Assembly: GCF_900089075.1 (NCBI RefSeq)
Contig: NZ_LT593747.1
Span: 666,219 to 730,218 of the forward strand
Direction: 5' to 3'
Source: Vaginella massiliensis
Lineage (GTDB): Bacteria; Bacteroidota; Bacteroidia; Flavobacteriales; Weeksellaceae
Length of the DNA stretch: 64,000 nt
Shown piece by piece: positions 37,494-45,795 of this stretch; within the stretch, counting starts at the first letter, position 1, and the number at the start of each line of letters is the position of its first letter. The translations under genes and the position numbers were made by a program. The notes beneath the pieces were generated by a model, which ran no database searches, was not told where the DNA came from, and saw nothing but the letters and a program-made list of their open reading frames with translations.

Positions 37494-38636
37494 TCATATT
37501 TTCAAGCCATTTTCGAAATATAGATTTCCAACTCGGAAGGTTTCTGCCTTCATAAATCTCGGAAACGGATGAGATTCTCCAACATAAAGCTCACCCTTGC
37601 AGTCGTACTCTCGCAAACCAATATACCGACTAAGATCGCCAATTTCTTGAAAAACACCTTTGGTTTTCAGTTCATTCTGATCGATATACTCTTCATAATA
37701 CAATCCTAAATCCATACAGACCGATTTTTCTCCGTTTTTTACTTGCACATTGCGCAAAATCACATCTAATAATCGCTGACTGTTTTCGGGTATTTTATCG
37801 TAAAGGTCAAAATTATTATAATCTTGAATAGCAATACTTTCCAAACCCAAAAGCAGTGCGATTGCATTGTATTTTCGTGTCGAATTTCTCGTATAATCAT
37901 CTAGAAAATGTCCGGCCTCGAACAAAACACAAGAATATCCGGCTTTGGTAAAATTATCTCCCGTTGAGCTTGGATAAAACTCAGCAGAATAACGCCCTAT
38001 TTTACCCGGAATCAGCTGTTCTAAACCTTGATTCATATACTGGATAACACCCATTGTTTTTTGCCTGACCGCATTCACCGATTGTTCTGCATCGTAAGAC
38101 GGCGCAAGAAAAGAAATTGTCGCTGTTTCGCTGGTATGCCCCACATTGAAAATGGTGCGTTGATCATGCAGATTGAAGAGAAATTCATAATCGCCCTGTT
38201 CTACAACGTCCAACAAAACCTGCAACTCTACCGATTGTTTTGCTAAAAAATCACGATTCAGATCGATACCTACCGCATTTCTACGGGTATAAAACTCGGC
38301 ACCATCTGGATTGAGCATAGGTATAAAATCGAAGCTCAGCAAATCCAGTATTTCACTTTTGTTTCGCCCAAAATAGTTCAGAACATCGAGCATCGCTCTA
38401 GTTCCTGTAGATTCGTTTCCGTGCATTTGCGACCAAATCAGCACTTTTTTTGGGCCATTTCCACCACTTATTTTGTAAATCGGTTTTCTAAGAAAAGAAT
38501 GCCCCACGATATATTTAGGAATATTCAATCGCTCGAGCGCTTTTTCCAAATCCTCGATTCGAAACCATTTTTGGTCAATATCATCCAATCTGAATTGCTC
38601 ATATTTTCGATCTAATTCTACTGCGTTTAATCTCAT
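37494..38636 (-). CDS. M14 family zinc carboxypeptidase-like peptidase
   Basis: A 380-residue metallopeptidase. Zinc ligands are readable in SQMHGNESTGTRAM (HxxE) and FLFNLHDQR (second His), and DFIPMLNPDGAEFYTRRNAVGIDLNRDF is the family's substrate-binding Asn-Arg region. The catalytic Glu is probably in YSCVLFEAGHFLDDYTR. No signal peptide is seen, so it may be cytoplasmic and trim peptides or peptidoglycan fragments. It has a -7 box upstream. Confidence 0.87.
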   Translation of the reverse strand: MRLNAVELDRKYEQFRLDDIDQKWFRIEDLEKALERLNIPKYIVGHSFLRKPIYKISGGNGPKKVLIWSQMHGNESTGTRAMLDVLNYFGRNKSEILDLLSFDFIPMLNPDGAEFYTRRNAVGIDLNRDFLAKQSVELQVLLDVVEQGDYEFLFNLHDQRTIFNVGHTSETATISFLAPSYDAEQSVNAVRQKTMGVIQYMNQGLEQLIPGKIGRYSAEFYPSSTGDNFTKAGYSCVLFEAGHFLDDYTRNSTRKYNAIALLLGLESIAIQDYNNFDLYDKIPENSQRLLDVILRNVQVKNGEKSVCMDLGLYYEEYIDQNELKTKGVFQEIGDLSRYIGLREYDCKGELYVGESHPFPRFMKAETFRVGNLYFENGLKI

Positions 38637-38654
38637 CGTTCAAATTTCTGTATT

Positions 38655-38662
38655 CAAATTTA
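38655..38662 (-). promoter_or_regulatory. -7 element (TAAATTTG) for the M14 peptidase gene
   Basis: The minus strand reads TAAATTTG, matching TAnnTTTG, 18 bases before the ATG at 38636. Confidence 0.5.
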
Positions 38663-38792
38663 ATGATTAAAACTCCATCACTCCGAAATATTTTTTTTCG
38701 ATTTAAAGGCTTCAAATTTTATAGATGAACGAGGAGTTCAATTTCAAATTTTGCTGGCTTAAATCAAAGAAAATTCAAATTTTACTTTTGTA

Positions 38793-38808
38793 AATTACAT
38801 TTGTAATT
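38793..38808. promoter_or_regulatory. Palindrome 1, candidate operator
   Basis: AATTACATTTGTAATT is a 16-bp site with 7-bp perfect arms and a TT centre. It contains TACATTTG, so it may also be a -7 box. The core TTACATTTGTAA recurs 188 bases downstream. Confidence 0.5.
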
Positions 38809-38960
38809 AACAAATTTTGGTATTTATCTGCTTTTTTGACATTTTAACAATTCAAAAATAAAATAAATATAATTACAATATTTAATGATTTAAAAATGAG
38901 GTTTTTGTAAGATTTTAATTAAACTTTTAGATCCCTGTCAGTTTATTAATTTAATACTAT

Positions 38961-38995
38961 TTTGATCATTCGTTTTTATTGTTTACATTTGTAAA
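38961..38995 (+). promoter_or_regulatory. Promoter of the HTH regulator with overlapping palindrome 2
   Basis: TTTG (38961-38964), a 19-base spacer and TACATTTG (38984-38991) form a complete -33/-7 promoter. The palindrome TTTACATTTGTAAA (38982-38995) covers the -7 box, so a protein bound there would block transcription. Autorepression by the HTH protein encoded 26 bases downstream is the simple hypothesis. Confidence 0.6.
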
Positions 38996-39021
38996 AGTTA
39001 ATAACAAAAGTAAATACTGCC

Positions 39022-39528
39022 ATGATTGACAGATTGCAGAAAATCCTCGACTTTTTGGGTCTCAGCCCCTCAGAATTTGCAGATGAAATTGACGTGCAAC
39101 GTTCGAGCATGTCTCACCTATTTTCTGGTCGAAACAAACCGAGTCTAGATTTTATAAAAAAAATAAAAACAACGTATCCAGAAATCGATACCGATTGGCT
39201 TATTTTTGGCGAAGGTGAAATGATAAAAAATGCCGAAGAAGAGCATAAAAATTTTGCTGCAACAGATGATGCACATGACCACGCTCCTGCTCTATTTTCT
39301 ACTGAAACCGAAAACAAAGTCTTGGAGCTTGATTTTGAAGAAGACGATAAATCATTAGAAACTCCGCCTGAATCCAATGCAATCGTAAATACTGATAAGA
39401 CTTCCGAAAAAACATCGGAATCCGAAGATTTAGACCACGCCGATGAAAAAATTCGTGTGAAGAAAAATGTCGAAAAAATAATATTTTTCTACCAAGACGG
39501 AACATTTGACATCTATCATCCGTCATAA
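39022..39528 (+). CDS. Helix-turn-helix transcriptional regulator (XRE/Cro type)
   Basis: A 168-residue protein. Residues 1-70 form a Cro/CI-type HTH (LQKILDFLGLSPSEFADEID, QRSSMSHLFSGRNKPSLDFI, IDTDWLIFGEGEM). The middle (75-140) is acidic and low in complexity, probably a flexible linker. The end (KNVEKIIFFYQDGTFDIYHP) is a short conserved-looking strand-turn segment. Target genes are not known. Two matching palindromes upstream, one over its promoter, suggest self-control. Confidence 0.87.
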   Translation: MIDRLQKILDFLGLSPSEFADEIDVQRSSMSHLFSGRNKPSLDFIKKIKTTYPEIDTDWLIFGEGEMIKNAEEEHKNFAATDDAHDHAPALFSTETENKVLELDFEEDDKSLETPPESNAIVNTDKTSEKTSESEDLDHADEKIRVKKNVEKIIFFYQDGTFDIYHPS

Positions 39529-39638
39529 AACACCAGAAAGCTCATCTTCTGGCAGTTTGTCGTTCAAAAAAGATTAACATTTTAGTTGGAATACTTTTTG
39601 TATTTTTAGCCACGAAAAATATTTAATCATCAAAAAAA

Positions 39639-40328
39639 ATGGGAACTTATTATGTAATTATTGGACTGATTATGCTTGCGAGCTGGGTAGTGAGTTCGAG
39701 GCTAAAAAGTAAATTTGCAAAATACTCTAAGGTATTTTTATCGAATGGCATGAGCGGAAAAGAAATTGCCGAACGAATGCTAATGGATAACGGTATTACA
39801 GACGTAAAAGTGATTTCGACTCCTGGACAATTAACAGATCATTACAACCCTGCAAATAAAACAGTAAATTTATCAGAAGTTGTCTACCACGAACGCAATG
39901 CGGCTGCGGCAGCTGTGGCAGCACACGAGGTAGGACATGCTGTACAACACGCAACAGCTTACCAATGGTTGCAAATGCGATCGAAAATGGTGCCAATTGT
40001 TAATATTGCCAGTCGATTGAATCAGTGGATTTTGATCCTCGGTATTGCCACTTTTGCATCGTCGCAAAACGCAACTTTACTTTGGATTGGTATTGCCTTA
40101 TTTGCTGTGACTACCTTATTTGCTTTTGTGACTTTACCTGTAGAATTTGATGCCTCTAAAAGAGCATTGGCGTGGATGCAATCTCGAAACATTGTTCAAC
40201 CAAATGAATACGCAGGAGCAAAAGACTCGTTGAATGCTGCGGCGATGACTTATGTGGTAGCTGCTGTTGGTTCGCTTGCACAACTGTTGTATTTCGTGAT
40301 GATGGCAATGGGCGGACGAAGAGATTAA
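39639..40328 (+). CDS. YugP-type zinc membrane metallopeptidase
   Basis: A 229-residue integral membrane protein of PF04298 (neutral zinc metallopeptidase, YugP). An N-terminal helix (YVIIGLIMLASWVVSSRL) precedes the zinc site AAHEVGHAVQH (HExxH) and the downstream Glu region EFDASKRALAWM; further helices follow at about 120-165 and 195-225. The substrate is unknown. It lies 110 bases after the HTH gene on the same strand and ends at a strong bidirectional terminator. Confidence 0.88.
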   Translation: MGTYYVIIGLIMLASWVVSSRLKSKFAKYSKVFLSNGMSGKEIAERMLMDNGITDVKVISTPGQLTDHYNPANKTVNLSEVVYHERNAAAAAVAAHEVGHAVQHATAYQWLQMRSKMVPIVNIASRLNQWILILGIATFASSQNATLLWIGIALFAVTTLFAFVTLPVEFDASKRALAWMQSRNIVQPNEYAGAKDSLNAAAMTYVVAAVGSLAQLLYFVMMAMGGRRD

Positions 40329-40351
40329 TAATTAATAGAATTAAATAAAAT

Positions 40352-40379
40352 TAAAGCCGCCTGAGTTTTGAGGCGGCTT
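40352..40379. terminator. Bidirectional terminator between YugP-like gene and 40385 gene
   Basis: AAAGCCGCCT and AGGCGGCTTT pair around GAGTTTTG, with further CTGA pairing possible. It serves two convergent genes. Its sequence is notably similar to the hairpin at the IS left end. Confidence 0.85.
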
Positions 40380-40384
40380 TAATT

Positions 40385-40624
40385 TTATAATTTCGATTTC
40401 GTTCCCGTTGGAGATTTATCGCTGAAATCAAGATTTTTATCCTTTCGGTTGTTCTTCAATTTTTTAGCGATTAGGCTTAACCCAATTCCTGCAAGTGCGC
40501 CATAAATCGATCGTTTACCAAGCGAACGAGCTACCGTAATGCCAGTAGTTGCTGCCAAGGCAAGACTTCCCATTTTAGATTCTGGTTTTCGATTTCCTAT
40601 TTTTTTCAATATGCTATTCAACAT
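40385..40624 (-). CDS. Small hypothetical protein
   Basis: A 79-residue basic protein, MLNSILKKIGNRKPESKMGS at the front, then a hydrophobic or glycine-rich helix (SIYGALAGIGLSLIAKKL) and a charged tail. It could be a one-helix membrane protein. No family recognised. It is supported by a clean start, its own terminator and position between two real genes, but short length keeps confidence moderate. It follows recG on minus only in position: recG ends 60 bases upstream... in transcription order this small gene lies downstream of recG's 3' end. Confidence 0.55.
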   Translation of the reverse strand: MLNSILKKIGNRKPESKMGSLALAATTGITVARSLGKRSIYGALAGIGLSLIAKKLKNNRKDKNLDFSDKSPTGTKSKL

Positions 40625-40685
40625 TTTATTATTTTTTTTGATGAATATTATACAGCAAATCCCAAACCAAACATTATTTCTATCG

Positions 40686-42800
40686 TTAGCTTATTTGTGA
40701 CCACGCCAGTTTATCTCGATGATTTTCAAAGAAAAACTTCTTCGTTGCAGCATTTTCCAAGCGCGATAAAGTATGATCTGCCTTCAATACGAATTCTGCA
40801 GCTTGCCTTGCCATTTCTACCAATTGTTTGTCTTTGGTAAGACTTGCTATTTTGAAATCTAAAATTCCGCTCTGCTGTGTTCCCATCAAATCACCTGGTC
40901 CTCTGAGTTGCAAATCGACCTCGGCAATTTGGAAACCATCATTGGTCTTGCACATTGTTGAAATGCGCTGATAGGAAACGTCGTTGAGTTGAGTTTTGGT
41001 CATCAATACACAATAACTCTGCTTTGCTCCACGCCCCACTCTGCCTCTAAGTTGATGCAGTTGTGAGAGTCCGAAACGCTCGGCATTTTCGATGATCATC
41101 ACCGAAGCATTCGGGACATTTACACCAACTTCTATCACCGTAGTCGCGACTAAAATTTGCGTTTCACCTTTGCTAAAACGTTGCATTTCGAAATCTTTTT
41201 CAGCGGGTTTTTGTTTTCCGTGAACAATTCCTACTGCATATTCAGGTAACGGAAACTCTCTTGTAATGCTTTCGTATCCGTCCATCAAATCTTTTAAATC
41301 TAATTTTTGCGATTCTTCGATCAACGGATAAACAATGTAGATCTGTCGTCCTTTTGCAATTTCGTCTCGTACAAATTTGAAGAGTTGTAAACGATGAGCA
41401 TCGGTTCGATGAATAGTTTTGATCGGTTTTCTGCCTTGTGGCAACTCATCGATCACCGAAATATCGAGATCGCCATACAAGCTCATCGCCAAAGTTCTTG
41501 GGATGGGGGTAGCGGTCATCACCAAAATATGGGGTGGCAACTTCGCTTTTCGCCAAAATTTGGCTCGTTGCGCTACACCAAATCGATGTTGTTCGTCGAT
41601 GATCGTAAGTCCCAAATTTTTAAACTGCACCACATCTTCTAATAAGGCATGCGTCCCGATCAAAATATACAATCGTCCGTCTAAAAGATGTTGATGGATA
41701 CGTTCTCGATCTTTCTTTTTGGTCGAGCCAGTGAGCAATTCAACCTCAACATCCATCTTGGCCAAAAAATTCTTGATTCCTTGATAGTGTTGCTGTGCCA
41801 ATATTTCGGTCGGTGCAATCAACGCAGCCTGAAATCCGTTGTCCACAGCCAACAGCATAGTGAGCAATGCAACCATCGTTTTACCACTTCCTACATCTCC
41901 TTGCAACAAACGATTCATTTGCTTGGATTGTCTCAAGTCTTGACGAATTTCTTTGATTACGCGTTTTTGTGCATTGGTAAGCTCGAACGGTAAATGATTT
42001 TCGTAAAATTCGGTAAAATATTTTCCTACGATCGGAAAAGGATTGCTTCTAAATTGTTGTTGATGGTTCATTTTTTTCAGCAACAAACTCAGATGCATAA
42101 AGAAAAACTCTTCGAATTTCAGTCGCGTTTCTGCCTGTTGCAATTCGTTAGGTGTTTTTGGAAAATGAATTTGCGAAAAGGCTTTTACCCGACTGATGAG
42201 ATTGAATTTCTGAATCACCGAATCGGGTAGATTCTCTTCGATCATCAAGTGTTCTTGAAAAAGTTGTAACATCATTTTCTGTATGATGCGATTGCTCACG
42301 CCTTTTTTACCCAACAATTCGGTGCTCGGATAGACTGGAAACAAACCCAACGGAATCGATTTTGCTTGCTCGATTTCTTCAATTTCTGGATGCACCATAC
42401 TGAAGGTACTGTTGAAAATATTGGGTTTGCCATAAATCACCACGGGCTTATTGAGGTCTTTTTGCAATTTTTCGATCTGCCATTTGGTGTATTTGAACCA
42501 TACCAATTCCATCTGCCCAGTGTCATCGACAAATTTTGCCACCAATCGTTTCTTTTTACCTGTAGTCACAGCCTCCAAACTTGTCATTTTTCCAACAATT
42601 TGCACTTCGGCCATACTCGGCACCAAATCTTTTATCTTGTAATAGGTCGAACGGTCAACATACCGAAAAGGAAAATGATGGAGTAAATCTTCGAAGCGAA
42701 ATATCTTCAGTTCTTTTTGTAGCAATTTGGCTCGTTCTGGTCCCACACCTTTGAGGTATTCGATCGGAGTTTTCAAAAGATTCTGATACATGGCAGGCAA
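40686..42800 (-). CDS. recG: ATP-dependent DNA helicase RecG
   Basis: A branch-migrating helicase that rescues stalled forks. The 701-704 residue protein begins with TPIEYLKGVGPERAKLLQ, has a wedge OB-fold (AEVQIVGKMTSLEAVTTGKK), Walker A LLQGDVGSGKTMVALL, the DEQH box IIDEQHRFGVAQRA and the C-terminal VGVNVPNASVMIIENAERFG / QLRGRVGRG. Start codons at 42800 and 42791 are both possible; homologues tend to begin near MYQNLLKTPI (42791). It is divergent from the thioredoxin-family gene at 42887. Confidence 0.95.
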   Translation of the reverse strand: MPAMYQNLLKTPIEYLKGVGPERAKLLQKELKIFRFEDLLHHFPFRYVDRSTYYKIKDLVPSMAEVQIVGKMTSLEAVTTGKKKRLVAKFVDDTGQMELVWFKYTKWQIEKLQKDLNKPVVIYGKPNIFNSTFSMVHPEIEEIEQAKSIPLGLFPVYPSTELLGKKGVSNRIIQKMMLQLFQEHLMIEENLPDSVIQKFNLISRVKAFSQIHFPKTPNELQQAETRLKFEEFFFMHLSLLLKKMNHQQQFRSNPFPIVGKYFTEFYENHLPFELTNAQKRVIKEIRQDLRQSKQMNRLLQGDVGSGKTMVALLTMLLAVDNGFQAALIAPTEILAQQHYQGIKNFLAKMDVEVELLTGSTKKKDRERIHQHLLDGRLYILIGTHALLEDVVQFKNLGLTIIDEQHRFGVAQRAKFWRKAKLPPHILVMTATPIPRTLAMSLYGDLDISVIDELPQGRKPIKTIHRTDAHRLQLFKFVRDEIAKGRQIYIVYPLIEESQKLDLKDLMDGYESITREFPLPEYAVGIVHGKQKPAEKDFEMQRFSKGETQILVATTVIEVGVNVPNASVMIIENAERFGLSQLHQLRGRVGRGAKQSYCVLMTKTQLNDVSYQRISTMCKTNDGFQIAEVDLQLRGPGDLMGTQQSGILDFKIASLTKDKQLVEMARQAAEFVLKADHTLSRLENAATKKFFFENHRDKLAWSQIS

Positions 42801-42886
42801 TTCTTTTACGAATTTATGAATTTATCATCAGTCAAAAAAAAACTTAATTTTTCTGTATCTTTACAAAAATATATTTCTTGAATACC

Positions 42887-43471
42887 ATGTTGAATTTGAA
42901 CGATTTTTACCAGCGCGCTCTTTCTTACGAGCAATACATCGAAAAAACAGAAAATCAATTAGAAGATTTGGTCGAACAAGGCGACCCGAATGACTTTGTA
43001 CAATATTATTCACTTGGTCTGAAACGCATGAATCGTGTTTACAAAACCTTCAAATTTGATGCGAATTTAGAAAAAGAATTAAACACAGCGAATGGCGCAG
43101 GCGTTCGATTTCTTACCATTACAGAGGGTTGGTGTGGCGATGCTTCGCATATCGTGCCAGTCATTCACCATCTCGCTCAGAAGTTGAATATAGAAGACCG
43201 CTATATCTCGCGTGACGAAAATCTAAATCTGATGGAAAATTACAAAACCAACGGTTCTATCTCGATTCCGATTTTGGTAGCATTGGACGAAGAAGGAAAA
43301 GAAATCTTTCGCTTTGGTCCGCGTACTGCTCATGGTATGGAATTGTTGAAACGCTACAAAGAAAATCCGGATCGCTATTCGAAAGACGATTTCCATGAAG
43401 ATTTGCAAATCTATTATAACGAAAACAAAGGCATAGATATCGTAACCGAAATTCTAAGTTTGATGAAATAA
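42887..43471 (+). CDS. Thioredoxin-family protein (WCGD type)
   Basis: A 194-residue cytoplasmic protein of the thioredoxin_9 group: a helical N-terminus with DFYQRALSYEQYIEK, then FLTITEGWCGDASHIVPVI and SISIPILVALDEEGKEIF with the cis-Pro. A single cysteine replaces CxxC. Function not known. The upstream TTG at 42878 is in frame, but ATG 42887 matches the family start. A near-consensus -7 box TATCTTTA lies at 42856-42863. Its stop overlaps the next ATG by one base. Confidence 0.85.
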   Translation: MLNLNDFYQRALSYEQYIEKTENQLEDLVEQGDPNDFVQYYSLGLKRMNRVYKTFKFDANLEKELNTANGAGVRFLTITEGWCGDASHIVPVIHHLAQKLNIEDRYISRDENLNLMENYKTNGSISIPILVALDEEGKEIFRFGPRTAHGMELLKRYKENPDRYSKDDFHEDLQIYYNENKGIDIVTEILSLMK

Positions 43472-44025
43472 TGAAGAAGACGCACTTATTTTTGATCGCA
43501 TTGTTTGTAATCTTTATCGCTGCAATATTTTACACTCCGCTTGGTAGCATATTCAAAGACAAAATAGAAGATAAATCGCATGTTGCTGGCTTACGCACCT
43601 TATCTGACGAAGATTTTGATGTCGAACTCACCGGGTATAACGGAGCCGAAAACACCAACCTTAAAGAGTTGAAATCAAAGAACAAAGTGGTATTCATCAA
43701 CTATTGGGGAAGTTGGTGTCCGCCTTGTGTAGAAGAAATGCCAACCATTCAGAATTTGTACAACAATCGCAAAAATGATGTAGAATTTGTGCTGATAGCC
43801 ATACAAGACAAACCGAAAAACATCCTCAATTTTGCAACAAAACACCAATTGACAATGCCCTTGTATGAACCAGCGAGTCCGCTCTCTGAGGCGATGTTGC
43901 CAAAGGTTTTTCCGACGACTTATATTTTGAATAAAAAAGGAGAAATCGTTTTGCACGAAACCAAAACAAGAGATTGGAACGATGATGAAATTAATGATTT
44001 GATCGATCAATTGTTGAAGGAATAA
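43471..44025 (+). CDS. TlpA-family thiol-disulfide oxidoreductase
   Basis: A 184-residue protein with an N-terminal membrane anchor (LFLIALFVIFIAAIFYTPLG) and a periplasmic thioredoxin domain. The active site is WGSWCPPCVEEMPTIQNLY, a normal CxxC of the TlpA/ResA type, with cis-Pro in KVFPTTYILNKKGEI. It likely reduces periplasmic disulfides, for example in cytochrome c maturation. It is translationally coupled to the preceding gene. IS copy 2 begins 22 bases after its stop. Confidence 0.9.
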   Translation: MKKTHLFLIALFVIFIAAIFYTPLGSIFKDKIEDKSHVAGLRTLSDEDFDVELTGYNGAENTNLKELKSKNKVVFINYWGSWCPPCVEEMPTIQNLYNNRKNDVEFVLIAIQDKPKNILNFATKHQLTMPLYEPASPLSEAMLPKVFPTTYILNKKGEIVLHETKTRDWNDDEINDLIDQLLKE

Positions 44026-44051
44026 AATCCTTTATAAAATATTAAAAGAAG

Positions 44052-44078
44052 CCGTCTCACAACTGAGGCGGTTTTTTT
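44052..44078 (+). terminator. Terminator-like hairpin in IS copy 2 left end
   Basis: CCGTCTCA (44052-44059) pairs with TGAGGCGG (44064-44071), then seven T. It is the first terminator-like structure after the TlpA-type gene. Confidence 0.7.
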
Positions 44079-44151
44079 ATATAAATAATGAATTGATTAT
44101 TAGGTGATTAATATAGAATTCACTATATTTAACTACTTAATTTTCAGCGAA

Positions 44152-45681
44152 ATGAACTATAGAATTAAAGAATATAACCAATCCCAAAACTGGTTATTTC
44201 CACCTTCGATAGAAGAATTAATTCCGACTAATCATCCAGTAAGAATCGTAAACAACGTAGTTGAGAAGATAGACTTAAAACCTCTTTTAGAAACTTACAG
44301 TCGGGAAGGTCATCCTAGTTATCATCCTAAAATGATGCTCAAAGTGATGGTTTACGCTTATATGGACAATATTTATTCCAGTAGAAAGATCGAAAAAGCC
44401 CTCAATGAGAACATAAACTTTATGTGGCTTTCTGGTAGAGAAAGCATCGACCATAATACGATAGCCCGATTTCGAAGCAATAAGTTAAAAGCCGTATTCA
44501 AAGACATCTTCAAACAAGTGGTATTGCTTTTGGCAGAAGAAAAATTAGTGAGTCTCAAACGAGTTTATACAGACGGCACCAAAATAGAATCGGTAGCTGG
44601 AAGATACACCTTTGTCTGGGGAAATTCCATCAAGACCAATCGGGAGAAAATGATCAAACAATTAGAGGATATGTGGCAATACGCGCAGTGCGTTGCTGAT
44701 GAAGAAGACCAAGATCCCGAGCCACCGGAGTTCAAAAAACTTGATCCTGAAAAAGTCCAACAAGCCGCAGATAAAATCAACCGAATCCTAAAAGAAAAGT
44801 CTGACGATCCAAAGAAAAAAGCCAAATCCCGTTACATCCAAAAGAATTTTGCGCCAAACTTAAAGAAATACCAAGAACAAGAAAAGTTACTACAAGAACG
44901 CAACTCCTACAGCAAAACCGATCCCGATGCGACCTTTATGCGCATGAAGGACGACCACATGCAGAACGGACAATTAAAACCCGGCTACAATGCACAAATC
45001 AGCACCGAAAACCAAATCATCGTCAACTATACCTTACATCAAGACACCAACGACATTCATACTTTAAAACCTCATTTAGAAAACCATAAAAAACTCTACA
45101 ATGAGCTTCCCGAAGAACTCACCGCAGATGCAGGATACGGAAGTGAAGAAAATTACGAACTTTTGGAGGACAAAGCAATCAAAGCCTTTGTAAAGTTCAA
45201 CACCTTTGACCAAGAACAAGGCAAATCAAAGAAAAGAAAAAATCCCAAACCCTTTGAACGAGACTCACTCTATTATAATGAAGCGCAAGATTTTTATGTA
45301 TGCCCGATGGGACAACGTATGGAAAAGCGCGGTGAGCGAAAAGTCCAAACAAAGTCAGGATATAAGCAAACCTATAGTTGTTATAGCGCTAAAAACTGCA
45401 ATGGATGTCCGCTCAGAAGCCAGTGCTTCAAGGGGAAAAACAACAGGACAGTAGAAAGGAACCATAAATTAGAATACCACAAACAAAAAGCAAGAGAACT
45501 TCTCACATCCGATATCGGAGAAATAAGAAGAAAACAAAGAACTGCTGATGTCGAACCTACATTTGCCCAACTCAAACACAACCGAAACTTCAAAAGATTT
45601 ACCCTAAAAGGAATTGAAAAAGTGGAATTAGAGTTCGGATTGCATGCTTTAGCTCATAATCTGAAAAAGATGAGTGCGTAA
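44152..45681 (+). CDS. IS1182-family transposase (copy 2)
   Basis: A 509-residue DDE transposase, nearly identical to copy 1, with the same Asp, Asp and Glu motifs (TDGTKIES, TADAGYGSEE, VEPTFAQLK) and cysteine cluster. Observed differences from copy 1 are Val for Leu in RIVNN, Ser for Thr in CYSAKN and Ala for Thr in HKQKARE, plus silent changes. It is intact and potentially active. The start was chosen at the internal ATG as for copy 1. Confidence 0.95.
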   Translation: MNYRIKEYNQSQNWLFPPSIEELIPTNHPVRIVNNVVEKIDLKPLLETYSREGHPSYHPKMMLKVMVYAYMDNIYSSRKIEKALNENINFMWLSGRESIDHNTIARFRSNKLKAVFKDIFKQVVLLLAEEKLVSLKRVYTDGTKIESVAGRYTFVWGNSIKTNREKMIKQLEDMWQYAQCVADEEDQDPEPPEFKKLDPEKVQQAADKINRILKEKSDDPKKKAKSRYIQKNFAPNLKKYQEQEKLLQERNSYSKTDPDATFMRMKDDHMQNGQLKPGYNAQISTENQIIVNYTLHQDTNDIHTLKPHLENHKKLYNELPEELTADAGYGSEENYELLEDKAIKAFVKFNTFDQEQGKSKKRKNPKPFERDSLYYNEAQDFYVCPMGQRMEKRGERKVQTKSGYKQTYSCYSAKNCNGCPLRSQCFKGKNNRTVERNHKLEYHKQKARELLTSDIGEIRRKQRTADVEPTFAQLKHNRNFKRFTLKGIEKVELEFGLHALAHNLKKMSA

Positions 45682-45752
45682 ACAAGAATAATAACTCATC
45701 TTTTTCTAAATTATTAAATTGAGTTGGTTTTTGACCTCAATTTTTTAATCAT

Positions 45753-45789
45753 AAAAAAACCGTCCCGATTTTATAAACGAGACGGCTTC
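45753..45789 (-). terminator. Terminator-like hairpin in IS copy 2 right end
   Basis: CCGTCCCG (45760-45767) pairs with CGAGACGG (45778-45785) with one mismatch, and the minus strand continues with seven T. It lies directly past the glycosyltransferase stop codon (45796-45798). Confidence 0.65.
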
Positions 45790-45795
45790 TTTTTT

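Larger units (their letters stand above)
38637..39021 (+). promoter_or_regulatory. Gene-free regulatory region with paired palindromes
   Basis: This is the only stretch above 300 bases without a gene. It separates the divergent M14 peptidase and HTH regulator genes. It holds the M14 -7 box (38655-38662), AATTACATTTGTAATT (38793-38808), several AT-rich half-sites and a complete promoter with TTTACATTTGTAAA (38982-38995). No small open frame with coding character was seen. Confidence 0.6.
44048..45789 (+). mobile_element. IS1182-family insertion sequence, copy 2 (complete, 1742 bp)
   Basis: Same length and ends as copy 1. The left end is GAAGCCGTCTC at 44048, the right end its inverse at 45779-45789. 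It differs from copy 1 by a few substitutions, including one in the right-end stem (CCGTCCCG instead of CCGTCTCG). It separates the convergent TlpA-type and glycosyltransferase genes; the latter's stop codon is six bases past the IS. No target duplication is seen; the left flank ends AAAA and the right flank starts TTTTTT. Confidence 0.9.

Noticed and set aside
38637..39021. Small RNA or riboswitch in the long intergenic region
   Set aside because: I see only AT-rich sequence and short palindromes; no stable multi-stem structure or known riboswitch core could be traced.
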